A stretch of DNA of 9,999 bases from Bacillota bacterium (GCA_023399095.1 JAEWQS010000036.1:1-9999); one strand, 5' to 3'; numbered from the stretch's first letter, positions 1-6,647 are shown. Numbers and translations: made by a program. The notes: generated by a model not told the origin, from the letters alone.

Positions 1-998
1 TGGCGGGCGCAGAGTACGAACTATTTGATAAGATTCTGCCCAACCCCATCAAGGATCATGTGATGGAAGGCGGGGCGCTTGCCAAAAGCACCGGATGCGA
101 TTTTATCGTCGGCCTCGGCGGCGGCAGCAGCATTGATGCTGCCAAAGCCATCGCCATCATGGCGGCCAACGAAGGTGACTACTGGGATTATATATTCGGC
201 GGCTCCGGCAAGGGGCTCGAAGTCCCCAATGCGCCGCTTCCGGTCGTCGCGATCACGACCACAGCAGGAACAGGCACAGAAGCCGACCCGTGGATGGTGG
301 TGACCAACGGACAGGAGAAAATCGGATTCGGATACGATAAGACATTCCCTGTTCTCTCCGTTGTTGACCCGGATCTCATGATGACGGTTCCGTCAAGACT
401 CACCGCGCTTCAGGGCTTTGATGCGCTTTTCCACAGCACGGAAGGCTACATCAGTGCCAAAGCCAACGAGATGAGCGATCTGTTTGCACTCAAAGCCATA
501 TCGCTGATCGGAAAAAGCCTTGCCAAAGCTGTGAAGTGCGGCATCGACGAAACCGCCAGAGCCGAGGTGGCGCTGGCCAATACACTCGCCGGCATTGTGG
601 AGTCCACATCGAGCTGCACATCCGAGCACTCAATAGAGCATGCGTTAAGCGCCCACCATCACAGCCTTGAGCATGGCGCGGGACTCATCATGATCAGTTG
701 CGCTTATTTCACATTCCTTGCGAATTCGGGCTCTTGCGATCAACGCCTCGTCGATATGGCCAAAGCGCTTGGAAAGACTGACGCAACCGTGCCTTTGGAT
801 TTTGTGACAGCTCTGATTGATTTGCAAAAGGCATGCGGTGTCGCTGAGCTCAAAATGTCCAATTACGGCATCTCTCGCGATGAGCTTCCCGTGCTAGCCA
901 AAAACGCGCGCGATACAATGGGCGGCCTTTTTAGCGCCGACCCGTGCGAGATCACGCACAGTGATGTGATTGCGATATTGGAACAATCGTATAAATAA
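1..998 (+). CDS. Iron-containing alcohol dehydrogenase (5' partial)
   Basis: NAD(P)-dependent alcohol dehydrogenase of the iron-activated (group III) family, interconverting alcohols and aldehydes or ketones in the cytoplasm. The reading frame is open from base 3, so the gene enters from the left and a GTG at 60 is internal; 331 residues are visible, and about 50-60 N-terminal residues are missing against the usual ~385. Visible motifs: the nucleotide-binding GGGSSIDAAK stretch (about residues 38-47), the TTTAGTGTEAD stretch (about 86-95), and the metal ligands, inferred by alignment as Asp140, His144, His209 and His224, with His213 also conserved. The segment HSIEHALSAHHHSLEHG resembles the butanol dehydrogenase/YqhD-like branch more than the FucO branch, but the substrate cannot be read from this. 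It ends before a hairpin and converges on the ABC permease gene. The family call is very secure. Confidence 0.95.
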   Translation, partial: AGAEYELFDKILPNPIKDHVMEGGALAKSTGCDFIVGLGGGSSIDAAKAIAIMAANEGDYWDYIFGGSGKGLEVPNAPLPVVAITTTAGTGTEADPWMVVTNGQEKIGFGYDKTFPVLSVVDPDLMMTVPSRLTALQGFDALFHSTEGYISAKANEMSDLFALKAISLIGKSLAKAVKCGIDETARAEVALANTLAGIVESTSSCTSEHSIEHALSAHHHSLEHGAGLIMISCAYFTFLANSGSCDQRLVDMAKALGKTDATVPLDFVTALIDLQKACGVAELKMSNYGISRDELPVLAKNARDTMGGLFSADPCEITHSDVIAILEQSYK

Positions 999-1031
999 AA
1001 CGGGGGTTTATCGCATCTCCTACTAAAGAGC

Positions 1032-1062
1032 AAGAGCTGGCATTCTATATTTGCCAGCTCTT
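1032..1062. terminator. Hairpin between convergent genes, probable terminator
   Basis: A perfect 11-bp inverted repeat, AAGAGCTGGCA (1032-1042) and TGCCAGCTCTT (1052-1062), with a 9-base loop. It lies between the stop codons of the alcohol dehydrogenase (+) and the ABC permease (-), so it could serve both. The T-run that follows is short on either strand (TTT on the plus strand), so termination may be imperfect. Confidence 0.65.
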
Positions 1063-1084
1063 TGCGCATCGTAAAAGGAATTTG

Positions 1085-1828
1085 TTATTCCCATTTGAAA
1101 AAACGAATTGCCCCACCTATACACACAGCCGCCAGCAAAACCATGACAAGAACCGGGATAAACGCGCTGTCACTTGGCAAACCCAAAGAAGCCGTTTTCA
1201 AAAGCTTTATCCCCTGTGTCAAAGGAAGTATGTCTGCTGCCTTCTGAAGCGGGACCGGCATCACTTCGTAAGGAAGCGTTGCGCCCGAAAATATGAGCAT
1301 CGGGAAATACAAAACGGTGCACAGCACGCCTGCCGTTTTCACATTTTTAGAAATACCACCCACCATCATGCCAATGCTGAACATCGTCAGCATCACCAAA
1401 AGATATGCGCCCAAAAACGAAAGCCATGACCCCTGCAGCTGATATCCGAATAAAATCGCAGCCGTCGCGTATACAAGAACAAGCGAGACGAGCGAATACA
1501 CGGCATATACAGCAACCTGAACAGTCAAAAGAACTGTCGGGCTTACCGGCGTCACTTGGAACCGTTTTAATATTTTCTTGTGCCGATAATCGGATATCAC
1601 CAAAGGCAGACCCATCACACCGCCTGCGGCAACGGCAATCGCAGAAACCGCACCAAAGCTTTGTTCCAAAGATGTATAGCTTGCGCCGTCAAAGGCTGGC
1701 TTGCTGCCAAAAATGATGCCGAGTATCACCATCACGACAATAGGCATGCAGACTGCGAATATGACCATATCCATACCGCGAAGCGACAGCTTCATTTCCG
1801 TTTTAAAAAGTGTGCTGAATGCTTTCAT
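1085..1828 (-). CDS. ABC-2 type transporter permease
   Basis: Integral membrane half of an ABC-2 family exporter (DrrB/YhfJ-like type), expected to pair with the ATPase encoded just upstream. It has 247 residues with about six hydrophobic segments (roughly 21-41, 58-78, 100-124, 136-158, 166-184, 222-242), the cytoplasmic stretch SDYRHKKILKRFQVTPVSP (79-97) that matches the 'lkRl.atPvs' signature of the family, and LPLTQGIKLLK near the end. The frame is open to 1882, but the start at 1828 is chosen because AGGAGG lies at 1838-1843, nine bases upstream, and because the ATPase stop TGA sits one base before this ATG (TGATATG). That arrangement implies translational coupling. The substrate is unknown; a MerR-type regulator nearby hints at a drug, peptide or antibiotic-like compound, which is inference. 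Confidence 0.93.
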   Translation of the reverse strand: MKAFSTLFKTEMKLSLRGMDMVIFAVCMPIVVMVILGIIFGSKPAFDGASYTSLEQSFGAVSAIAVAAGGVMGLPLVISDYRHKKILKRFQVTPVSPTVLLTVQVAVYAVYSLVSLVLVYATAAILFGYQLQGSWLSFLGAYLLVMLTMFSIGMMVGGISKNVKTAGVLCTVLYFPMLIFSGATLPYEVMPVPLQKAADILPLTQGIKLLKTASLGLPSDSAFIPVLVMVLLAAVCIGGAIRFFKWE

Positions 1829-1829
1829 A

Positions 1830-2549
1830 TCAGTTTTCCTCCTCTTCTGTGAACCAAAGATAGGCATCCTCAAATTTGTCATGCGGGCTGGCCGCGATGG
1901 CTTCCTTTACCGTTCCGTCGAATACGCTTTGGCCTCTTTTTAAAATTGTTATTCTGTCGCACAGGGCTTCTACCTCATCCATGAAATGAGATGTCAGCAA
2001 TATCGTCATCCCTTGTGCCTTTAATGCAGATAAGCATTTCCAGACATCGCGCCGCGCTTTTGCATCGAGCCCTGTTGTCAGTTCATCTAAGAACACGACT
2101 TCGGGGTTTGGAATAAGCGCCAGAACAATGAACAGCCGCTGCTTCTGCCCGCCCGAAAGCTCACTCACCTGACTGTTTTCTTTGTCAATGAGTCCAAATT
2201 GCTTCAACAGCGCGGTTTCATCGGAAGCGTTTTTATAAAGAGACTTCGTCACTCTGCAAAGCTCAATTACCGTAATCTTGTCCTGATAATTGGCCTCCTG
2301 AAATTGAATACCCACGCGTTCAAATAGTTTCTTACGATCCCTTTGCGGATTCATCCCCAAAACGCTTACCGTACCGCCGTCTGCTTTTTTCGTGCCCAAA
2401 ATGCATTCTATCGTCGTACTTTTTCCCGCCCCGTTTGCTCCGAGCAATCCGAACACCTCGCCGGGACAAACGGAAAGCTCTACGTTTTGAACTGCTTTTA
2501 CTCCGTTGTAGGATTTACATAATTGTTTAACCTGAATTGTTGGCTCCAC
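1830..2549 (-). CDS. ABC transporter ATP-binding protein (DrrA/CcmA-like)
   Basis: Nucleotide-binding subunit that powers the ABC-2 permease encoded directly downstream. It has 239 residues with Walker A GANGAGKST (37-45), Q-loop Gln84, signature LSGGQ (131-135), Walker B VVFLDE (151-156) and H-loop His188. The residue after the catalytic Glu156 is Leu where most exporters of this family have Pro (DELTTGLD for DEPTTGLD). The start is GTG at 2549; GGAGG at 2560-2564 lies ten bases upstream and no in-frame ATG is better placed. The MerR-type gene ends 60 bases upstream on the same strand, so the three genes may form one leftward transcription unit, with the hairpin and repeat element between them as a control point. 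Family assignment is secure; the transported compound cannot be told. Confidence 0.95.
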   Translation of the reverse strand: MEPTIQVKQLCKSYNGVKAVQNVELSVCPGEVFGLLGANGAGKSTTIECILGTKKADGGTVSVLGMNPQRDRKKLFERVGIQFQEANYQDKITVIELCRVTKSLYKNASDETALLKQFGLIDKENSQVSELSGGQKQRLFIVLALIPNPEVVFLDELTTGLDAKARRDVWKCLSALKAQGMTILLTSHFMDEVEALCDRITILKRGQSVFDGTVKEAIAASPHDKFEDAYLWFTEEEEN

Positions 2550-2585
2550 ACTAAATATACCTCCAAAAATTATTGTGAAAAAAGA

Positions 2586-2613
2586 ATAACACCCGTATCA
2601 ACACTGGTGTTAT
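2586..2613 (-). terminator. Hairpin between merR-type gene and ABC genes
   Basis: Inverted repeat ATAACACC (2586-2593) and GGTGTTAT (2606-2613) with a 12-base spacer. Read on the minus strand it is followed by TCTTTTTTC, so it has the form of an intrinsic terminator or attenuator, though the stem is AT-rich and weak. It contains the stop codon of the MerR-type gene (2610-2612) and overlaps the bipartite repeat at 2604-2625. It could instead be part of a regulator binding site; the sequence does not decide between the two. Confidence 0.45.
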
Positions 2614-2625
2614 AGTGGAGGGTTT
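2604..2625 (-). promoter_or_regulatory. Bipartite repeat element, copy 1 (candidate MerR operator)
   Basis: On the minus strand this reads AAACCCTCCAC, then TAT, then AACACCAG. The same two blocks occur at 3410-3433 with a 5-base spacer, giving 19 of 19 identical bases outside the spacer. This copy lies just upstream of the ABC ATPase gene and encodes the last residues (NPPL) and stop codon of the MerR-type protein. No good promoter is placed beside it: TTGATA (2596-2601) with CACAAT 18 bases on is the best match but would leave a very short leader. Confidence 0.5.
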
Positions 2626-3371
2626 GTGCCAAACCTCTTTTTTATTATTTCGAGCTGTATCCGCATATCACAGCTGCTTTTTTCAGCCTGCTTTAGTGAA
2701 GTCATCAGCTTGTCACACACTGAGATGATATCGTCATTGTCTTTTGGCGTATTAATCACCTCGCGGATATTCGTGCATGGATCATATGTCAGCGCATTAA
2801 GCATTCGTAAAATTGATGAAAGTGAATAGTTTGCGAATCTTAAGCAGCGAATTATTTTTAACCGACGCAGATCTTCTTGCGTATAAACGCGATACCCGTT
2901 GTGCTTGCGTTTAATCGTCATAAGCCCGTTCATTTCCCAGTTTCTTAACGCATCCATTGATATCTTGAGACACTCAGACGTTTCTTTTCTTGTTAAGCGA
3001 ATGCTCTGCCCGTTGCAATCTGCGCCCTTTAGTATTTGCTCTGCGATAGCAATGGCTTCTTCAGCGTTCATTTGCTCCGCTTTAATCTGCTGCTTGTAGC
3101 TTTCTGCAAGACAAATCGCTCTGTCAAAATCACCGGATGCCGACGCTTTTATGATTTCTATCGCTTTTTTACGCAAACCGTTTTGCAGCACTTCCACTCT
3201 GAGCGCCAGCCGCACCAGTTTTAACTGCTCCAGATGAATATCCGTAAAGACTCGGTACCCGTTGGGCTTGCGCTGTGGCTTTGGTATCAGCTCCAGCTCC
3301 TCATAGAGTCTTATCGTATTCGGATGCACACCAATGCGGCTTGCAATCTGCGACGTTTTATAGTAATTCAA
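2610..3371 (-). CDS. Transcriptional regulator with two tandem MerR domains
   Basis: A DNA-binding regulator, presumably controlling the adjacent ABC exporter and itself. Its 253 residues hold two MerR-type winged-helix domains. The first is residues 1 to about 75 (YKTSQIASRIGVHPNTIRLYEE, then KPNGYRVFT). The second is about 123-192 (LTRKETSECLKISMDALRNWE, then KHNGYRVYT). The wings align closely: residues 35-54 against 156-175. A helical linker (76-122) separates them and a charged, probably coiled-coil segment (about 205-248) ends the protein. Ordinary MerR proteins have one such domain and dimerise through a C-terminal helix. No ligand-binding domain such as GyrI-like or TipAS is visible. 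The start is TTG at 3371, supported by AAGGAGG at 3380-3386, eight bases upstream; no ATG is available there. Family call secure; target genes inferred from position and the repeated element. Confidence 0.9.
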   Translation of the reverse strand: MNYYKTSQIASRIGVHPNTIRLYEELELIPKPQRKPNGYRVFTDIHLEQLKLVRLALRVEVLQNGLRKKAIEIIKASASGDFDRAICLAESYKQQIKAEQMNAEEAIAIAEQILKGADCNGQSIRLTRKETSECLKISMDALRNWEMNGLMTIKRKHNGYRVYTQEDLRRLKIIRCLRFANYSLSSILRMLNALTYDPCTNIREVINTPKDNDDIISVCDKLMTSLKQAEKSSCDMRIQLEIIKKRFGTNPPL

Positions 3372-3409
3372 TCAACTCGCCTCCTTAACCAATATTTGTT
3401 CGATTAAGT

Positions 3410-3433
3410 CTGGTGTTTAAATGTGGAGGGTTT
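3410..3433 (-). promoter_or_regulatory. Bipartite repeat element, copy 2 (candidate MerR operator)
   Basis: On the minus strand this reads AAACCCTCCAC, ATTTA, AACACCAG, matching 2604-2625 in both blocks. It begins one base after the -10 box of the MerR-type gene promoter, so it covers the expected transcription start. That placement suits autorepression. Confidence 0.55.
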
Positions 3434-3434
3434 T

Positions 3435-3463
3435 ATTATAAAGGTTTGCGTGTATTTACTCAA
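3435..3463 (-). promoter_or_regulatory. Promoter of the tandem-MerR gene
   Basis: On the minus strand, -35 TTGAGT (3458-3463), 17-base spacer, -10 TATAAT (3435-3440). This is a near-consensus sigma-A promoter with a normal spacer, unlike the 19-20-bp spacers of promoters that classical MerR proteins activate. Transcription would start near 3428, inside copy 2 of the repeat element. Confidence 0.75.
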
Positions 3464-3466
3464 CGT

Positions 3467-3508
3467 TTGACTATTATTATTTGGAAATAATTCTTGACTA
3501 TTATAATA
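3467..3508 (+). repeat. Direct repeat TTGACTATTAT, two copies
   Basis: TTGACTATTAT occurs at 3467-3477 and again at 3494-3504, 27 bases apart. The second copy supplies the -35 box of the MarR promoter. The first has no convincing -10 at the right distance, so it may be an upstream binding site or a chance AT-rich duplication. Confidence 0.5.
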
Positions 3509-3522
3509 CTATATAGTACTAT
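3494..3522 (+). promoter_or_regulatory. Promoter of the marR-type gene
   Basis: -35 TTGACT (3494-3499), 17-base spacer, -10 TACTAT (3517-3522). It is divergent from the MerR-gene promoter; the two -35 boxes are 30 bases apart, so binding at one could affect the other. Confidence 0.75.
3507..3521. promoter_or_regulatory. Palindromic candidate MarR operator
   Basis: A perfect 12-bp palindrome TACTATATAGTA (3507-3518) overlaps a second perfect palindrome TAGTACTA (3514-3521). Both lie across the spacer and -10 box of the MarR gene promoter, the usual place for autorepression by this family. Binding by this MarR protein is inferred. Confidence 0.55.
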
Positions 3523-3545
3523 CCTATACAGAACGGAAGGTGCAT

Positions 3546-3986
3546 ATGGATACACGCGGCGGATTTTTAATTTCTCAGATTAAGCAAATACAAGGGCGCA
3601 TTTTTGAAAGGCTGTTGTCAAAGGCCGGTATTGAAGCGTTTAACGGCGCACAGGGCCGCATTCTTTATGTGCTGTGGCAAAAGGACGGCCTGCCCATCGT
3701 AGAGCTCTCTCAAAAGACTGGGCTTGCCAAAACGACGCTGACCGGTATGCTGGACCGGCTGGAAAGCCAAGGGCTGATATTAAGGTGTGACGACGTGGCC
3801 GACCGCCGCCAGATTATCATCCGACTTGCGGAAAAGGCCAAGCAGCTAAACAGTGATTATACCAGAGTGTCGCAAGAGATGAATGAAATTTTCTATCGCG
3901 GCTTTTCAGAAGACGATATCATCCGTTTTGAAAGTATGCTGAACCGTATTCTAAAAAATCTAGAGGAGAGTGAGAGCCAGAAATGA
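3546..3986 (+). CDS. MarR family transcriptional regulator
   Basis: A dimeric winged-helix regulator of 146 residues, the normal MarR size. The recognition part is visible as LPIVELSQKTGLAKTTLTGMLDRLESQGLI (about 49-78), followed by the wing with the conserved DRRQIIIRL (about 86-94) and a C-terminal helix pair for dimerisation. A GTG at 3540 is in frame, but it falls inside the ribosome-binding site GGAAGG (3535-3540), so ATG at 3546 is chosen. The stop overlaps the next start (ATGA), so it is co-translated with the flavoprotein. The promoter and a palindrome directly upstream suggest autoregulation. The ligand is unknown; the paired redox-type protein hints at a reactive or oxidative signal, which is inference. 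Confidence 0.93.
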   Translation: MDTRGGFLISQIKQIQGRIFERLLSKAGIEAFNGAQGRILYVLWQKDGLPIVELSQKTGLAKTTLTGMLDRLESQGLILRCDDVADRRQIIIRLAEKAKQLNSDYTRVSQEMNEIFYRGFSEDDIIRFESMLNRILKNLEESESQK

Positions 3987-4408
3987 ACAGTGCCACGAAA
4001 GCGCAAATTCAAAGCGTACTAAAAAGTTCAAAGTTCGCCTTTGTTTCGTCTATCGACTCAGATGGATATCCCAATACCAAAGCGATGTTTTCGTTAAAAA
4101 AAGAGGGCATTGCCGTCCATTATTTTTCTACGAATTATTCGGCCAAACGCACAAAGCAGTTTATTGACAATCCCAATGCGAGCATATACCTGTGCAATCA
4201 ATTAAGGTTTATGGGCCTGATGCTCATTGGCAGAATGGAGGTCTGCACGGATCATGACCATAAAGCAATGCTGTGGAAGCCAAGAGATATCATGTATTAC
4301 CCACAGGGTGTGGACGATCCAGACTATTGCGTATTAAAATTCACCGCGCAGCGAGGCAACTATTATCACGGCTTAAAAAAGTATGACTTCGATGTCAATG
4401 ATTTTTAA
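3983..4408 (+). CDS. Pyridoxamine 5'-phosphate oxidase-like flavoprotein
   Basis: A small protein of the FMN-binding split-barrel superfamily (141 residues), of the kind often annotated as general stress or pyridoxamine-phosphate-oxidase family. Evidence is the N-terminal strand pattern AFVSSIDSDGYPNTKAMF (about 18-35), FSTNYSAKRTKQFIDNPNASIYL (about 48-70), the GRMEV strand (about 83-87), and the late YCVLKFTAQRGNYYHG segment. These are typical of flavin- or F420-type reductases and heme-related relatives. True PdxH activity is unlikely given the short length. It shares four bases (ATGA) with the upstream MarR gene, forming a two-gene operon. Its TAA stop overlaps the stop of the convergent aldo/keto reductase. 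The exact substrate and whether FMN is bound cannot be read from sequence. Confidence 0.85.
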   Translation: MNSATKAQIQSVLKSSKFAFVSSIDSDGYPNTKAMFSLKKEGIAVHYFSTNYSAKRTKQFIDNPNASIYLCNQLRFMGLMLIGRMEVCTDHDHKAMLWKPRDIMYYPQGVDDPDYCVLKFTAQRGNYYHGLKKYDFDVNDF

Positions 4409-5547
4409 GATGCGGTGAAGCTGTGATGCGCTTCCTTCAGCACATCGACAATCGCGATGCTTTGCGGGCAATGGTCTTCACAGCTTCTGCATTCAATACA
4501 GTTGGCCGCGTCCTTACCGTTGTTGGATACCATGAGCGAATAAAAAACCCTGCCGAATTCCGACCAGTCCGAAAGCGACGCGTCATTATATACCTTAAAG
4601 ATCTCCGGAATGTTGATACCCTTGGGACATGGCATGCAATAGCCGCAGCCAGTACAGCCCACCCTCACCGTCTGTCTGTATATGTCCTTAATCTGTGCAA
4701 GCATTGCTAAATCATCGGCACTGAGCACATCTGGCGCTGCCTCATCAAATATCCGAATATTCTCTTTGAGCTGCTCCATGCTGCTAACACCGCTGAGTAT
4801 CACCTTTGCCTCCGGGAAATGATAGACAAAGCGCAGTGCCCACTCCACAAGGGATCTTTTTTCAGCATAACCGTCGAGAAGCTTTTGAACATCATTCGGA
4901 ATTTTGCTTGCGAGCATGCCGCCCTTCAGCGGCTCCATGATCGCCACAGAAATGCCTTTTTGAGCCGCGTATTTAAGGCCGCGCACACCGGCCTGGTGGT
5001 TATCATCCAATATATTGAGCTGTATCAGGCACATATCCCAATGATATGCGTCCACTATCTCCTCAAAAAGATCATACTCGCTATGAAACGAAAAACCGAT
5101 CTGCCTGATTCTGCCGCTGATTTTGAGCTGTTCCATGAACGGGATACCGTCATACTTTTTGACCTTTTCCCAGTTACCCCGGTCAAGGCAATGAAAGATA
5201 TAGATGTCGATTACATCCACGCCCAGCCTTGCCACCTGCTCGTCATGGATTCTTTTTAAATCACCGGCGTTTTTGACATCGCCGATCGGAATCTTGGTCG
5301 CGATCACGACTTTTTCTCTGTACCCGTCCTGAAGCGCCTTTCCGAGTATTTTTTCGCTGCCGGGGTACGCGTATGCCGTATCAAAGTAGTTAACACCATG
5401 ATCAATCGCGTATCTGATCATTCTGATGGCTTCCTCTTCGTCTGTCACTTCACTGCCATCACTTAATTCTTTCTTTGGATAGCGCATACATCCCATGCCA
5501 AACCGCGATATCGGCATATCCAAACTGCCAAACTGAACATACTGCAT
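4405..5547 (-). CDS. Aldo/keto reductase with C-terminal 4Fe-4S motifs
   Basis: An NAD(P)H-linked oxidoreductase of the AKR superfamily carrying a ferredoxin-like tail (380 residues). The AKR barrel fills about residues 1-275, with the catalytic tetrad readable as Asp56 (NYFDTA), Tyr61 (AYPGSE), Lys85 (ATKIP) and His119 (IFHC). The tail has two cysteine groups: C298, C301, C304, C307 followed by Pro (CTGCGYCMPCP), and C350, C353, C356, C360 followed by Pro (CIECRSCEDHCP). These should bind one or two 4Fe-4S clusters, as in the COG1453-type reductases common in anaerobes, and could pass electrons to or from a ferredoxin. The start at 5547 has GGAGG at 5555-5559, seven bases upstream. It follows the AEC transporter gene on the same strand with a 107-base gap. 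Physiological substrate unknown. Confidence 0.94.
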   Translation of the reverse strand: MQYVQFGSLDMPISRFGMGCMRYPKKELSDGSEVTDEEEAIRMIRYAIDHGVNYFDTAYAYPGSEKILGKALQDGYREKVVIATKIPIGDVKNAGDLKRIHDEQVARLGVDVIDIYIFHCLDRGNWEKVKKYDGIPFMEQLKISGRIRQIGFSFHSEYDLFEEIVDAYHWDMCLIQLNILDDNHQAGVRGLKYAAQKGISVAIMEPLKGGMLASKIPNDVQKLLDGYAEKRSLVEWALRFVYHFPEAKVILSGVSSMEQLKENIRIFDEAAPDVLSADDLAMLAQIKDIYRQTVRVGCTGCGYCMPCPKGINIPEIFKVYNDASLSDWSEFGRVFYSLMVSNNGKDAANCIECRSCEDHCPQSIAIVDVLKEAHHSFTAS

Positions 5548-5561
5548 ACAATTACCTCCAT

Positions 5562-5581
5562 AATCACATTCTATTGTGATT
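5562..5581. promoter_or_regulatory. Palindrome upstream of the aldo/keto reductase gene
   Basis: Inverted repeat AATCACA (5562-5568) and TGTGATT (5575-5581) with a 6-base centre, lying just upstream of the ribosome-binding site. It may be an operator within the leader. The half-sites resemble a CRP/FNR-type box turned inside out, so no regulator is named. No convincing -35/-10 pair was found beside it. Confidence 0.4.
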
Positions 5582-5603
5582 GAATCTAAGCACTAAAACA
5601 AGA

Positions 5604-5629
5604 ACCAATTACCATTGTTTTTCATTGGT
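5604..5629 (-). terminator. Weak hairpin after the AEC transporter gene
   Basis: Inverted repeat ACCAAT (5604-5609) and ATTGGT (5624-5629) with a 14-base loop. On the minus strand it is followed by TCTTGTTTT. The stem is only six pairs, so it is a poor terminator and transcription may continue into the aldo/keto reductase gene. Confidence 0.25.
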
Positions 5630-5654
5630 CCATTTCCGCATATGGCTTACACAG

Positions 5655-6626
5655 CTATAAAATCAGCATTGTTATAATCGGAATCGTGCCGATAGAGAGC
5701 AGCGTGCTGATAACGATCAACCGTGATGCCAGCAGCGGATCTGTCTCGTGTTTTTGAGCAAACACCACCACCATGGCACCTGACGGCATGGCCGTAATCA
5801 CCACAGGCACACTTAGCAGCAGGCCGGTTAGGCCGATCCAGCGCAATACCAAAAACGCCGCAAAGGGCAAAATTAACAGCCGAACAGCAGAATAGATATA
5901 TGGCTTAATGCCCGCGAGTATTTCCTTCAGATTCGCGGATGCCAGGATCATGCCGATAACCATCATGGAAAGCGGTGTTTGCGTCACGCCTACCATACCA
6001 AGAAAGTCCGTCACATAAATCGGCAAAGACAGCCCGGACACAAGCACCACAAGACCTGTAATCGTTGCAAAGAGCGGCATGTTAATAAGCATGCTCTTAT
6101 CGAATATCTTCTTACTTTCACCCACGGCGCTCATTAGTGCAGGTGTAATGCTGTATACCAGCAGATGCAGCGGTATCGCATAAAGCACGGCATACAAAAA
6201 CCCCTCAGATCCGAAAAGCAGCTGACAAATGGGCCAGCCCATAAAGCCATAATTGTTGAAAAACAGCGCGCTGCGATAAACCGCTTTCTCTGCCGGGCTT
6301 TTCATTTTAAGCATACGTGTAAACGGAAAGCTGATAAGAAGCGTAACAACCGAAATGCATGCGGATACGGTTATCAGTATCAACAGATCGTCTTTGATGG
6401 CGTTGTAATCAGCCGTCGTGATGGTGGCAAGCGTGCTTGCCGGCACTGAAACATTGAGCACAAGCTTGGCTATCGCGGACGAATCCTTCTGCTTTGTGAG
6501 CTTGCTATATACATAACCCAGCAAAACAAGCGCAAATATAATACTGACCTTTTCTAATACTAGCCATATACTCATAGCGGATATCATATCACCGGATACA
6601 TATATTTTCAATACAATGACTATCAT
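5655..6626 (-). CDS. AEC (auxin efflux carrier) family transporter
   Basis: A membrane transporter of the AEC family, which in bacteria includes malate and other organic-acid permeases. The 323-residue frame is hydrophobic throughout, with about ten membrane segments arranged as two halves of five. Family-type motifs include LVLNVSVPASTLATI in the first half, NNYGFMGWPI at the usual central Asn-Tyr-Gly position, and VITAMPSGAMVVVFAQKHETDPLLAS with STLLSIGTIPIITMLI at the end. The start is uncertain. ATG at 6626 gives the longest product, but ATG at 6587 or 6575 would give 310 or 306 residues with the usual short lead into the first membrane segment (WLVLEKVSIIFALVLLGYV); none has a good ribosome-binding site. 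It is divergent from the GNAT gene and upstream of the aldo/keto reductase. Substrate unknown. Confidence 0.9.
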   Translation of the reverse strand: MIVIVLKIYVSGDMISAMSIWLVLEKVSIIFALVLLGYVYSKLTKQKDSSAIAKLVLNVSVPASTLATITTADYNAIKDDLLILITVSACISVVTLLISFPFTRMLKMKSPAEKAVYRSALFFNNYGFMGWPICQLLFGSEGFLYAVLYAIPLHLLVYSITPALMSAVGESKKIFDKSMLINMPLFATITGLVVLVSGLSLPIYVTDFLGMVGVTQTPLSMMVIGMILASANLKEILAGIKPYIYSAVRLLILPFAAFLVLRWIGLTGLLLSVPVVITAMPSGAMVVVFAQKHETDPLLASRLIVISTLLSIGTIPIITMLIL

Positions 6627-6647
6627 TATTGTATTTTCCGGATCTCA

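Noticed and set aside
60..62. GTG as the start of the alcohol dehydrogenase
   Set aside because: The frame stays open to the window edge and the residues before it (such as YELFDKILPNP) fit the family, so the gene is cut by the edge and does not start here.
1082..1429. 115-residue open frame on the plus strand, rich in His, Arg and Gln
   Set aside because: It is antisense to the ABC permease and its composition is what results from reading a hydrophobic coding strand backwards.
4819..5259. 146-residue open frame on the plus strand
   Set aside because: It lies wholly antisense to the aldo/keto reductase, whose catalytic and cysteine motifs are intact; no family motif or ribosome-binding site supports it.
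5562..5581. CRP/FNR binding site
   Set aside because: The half-sites are in the reverse order (TCACA before TGTGA), so it does not match the usual TGTGA-N6-TCACA box.
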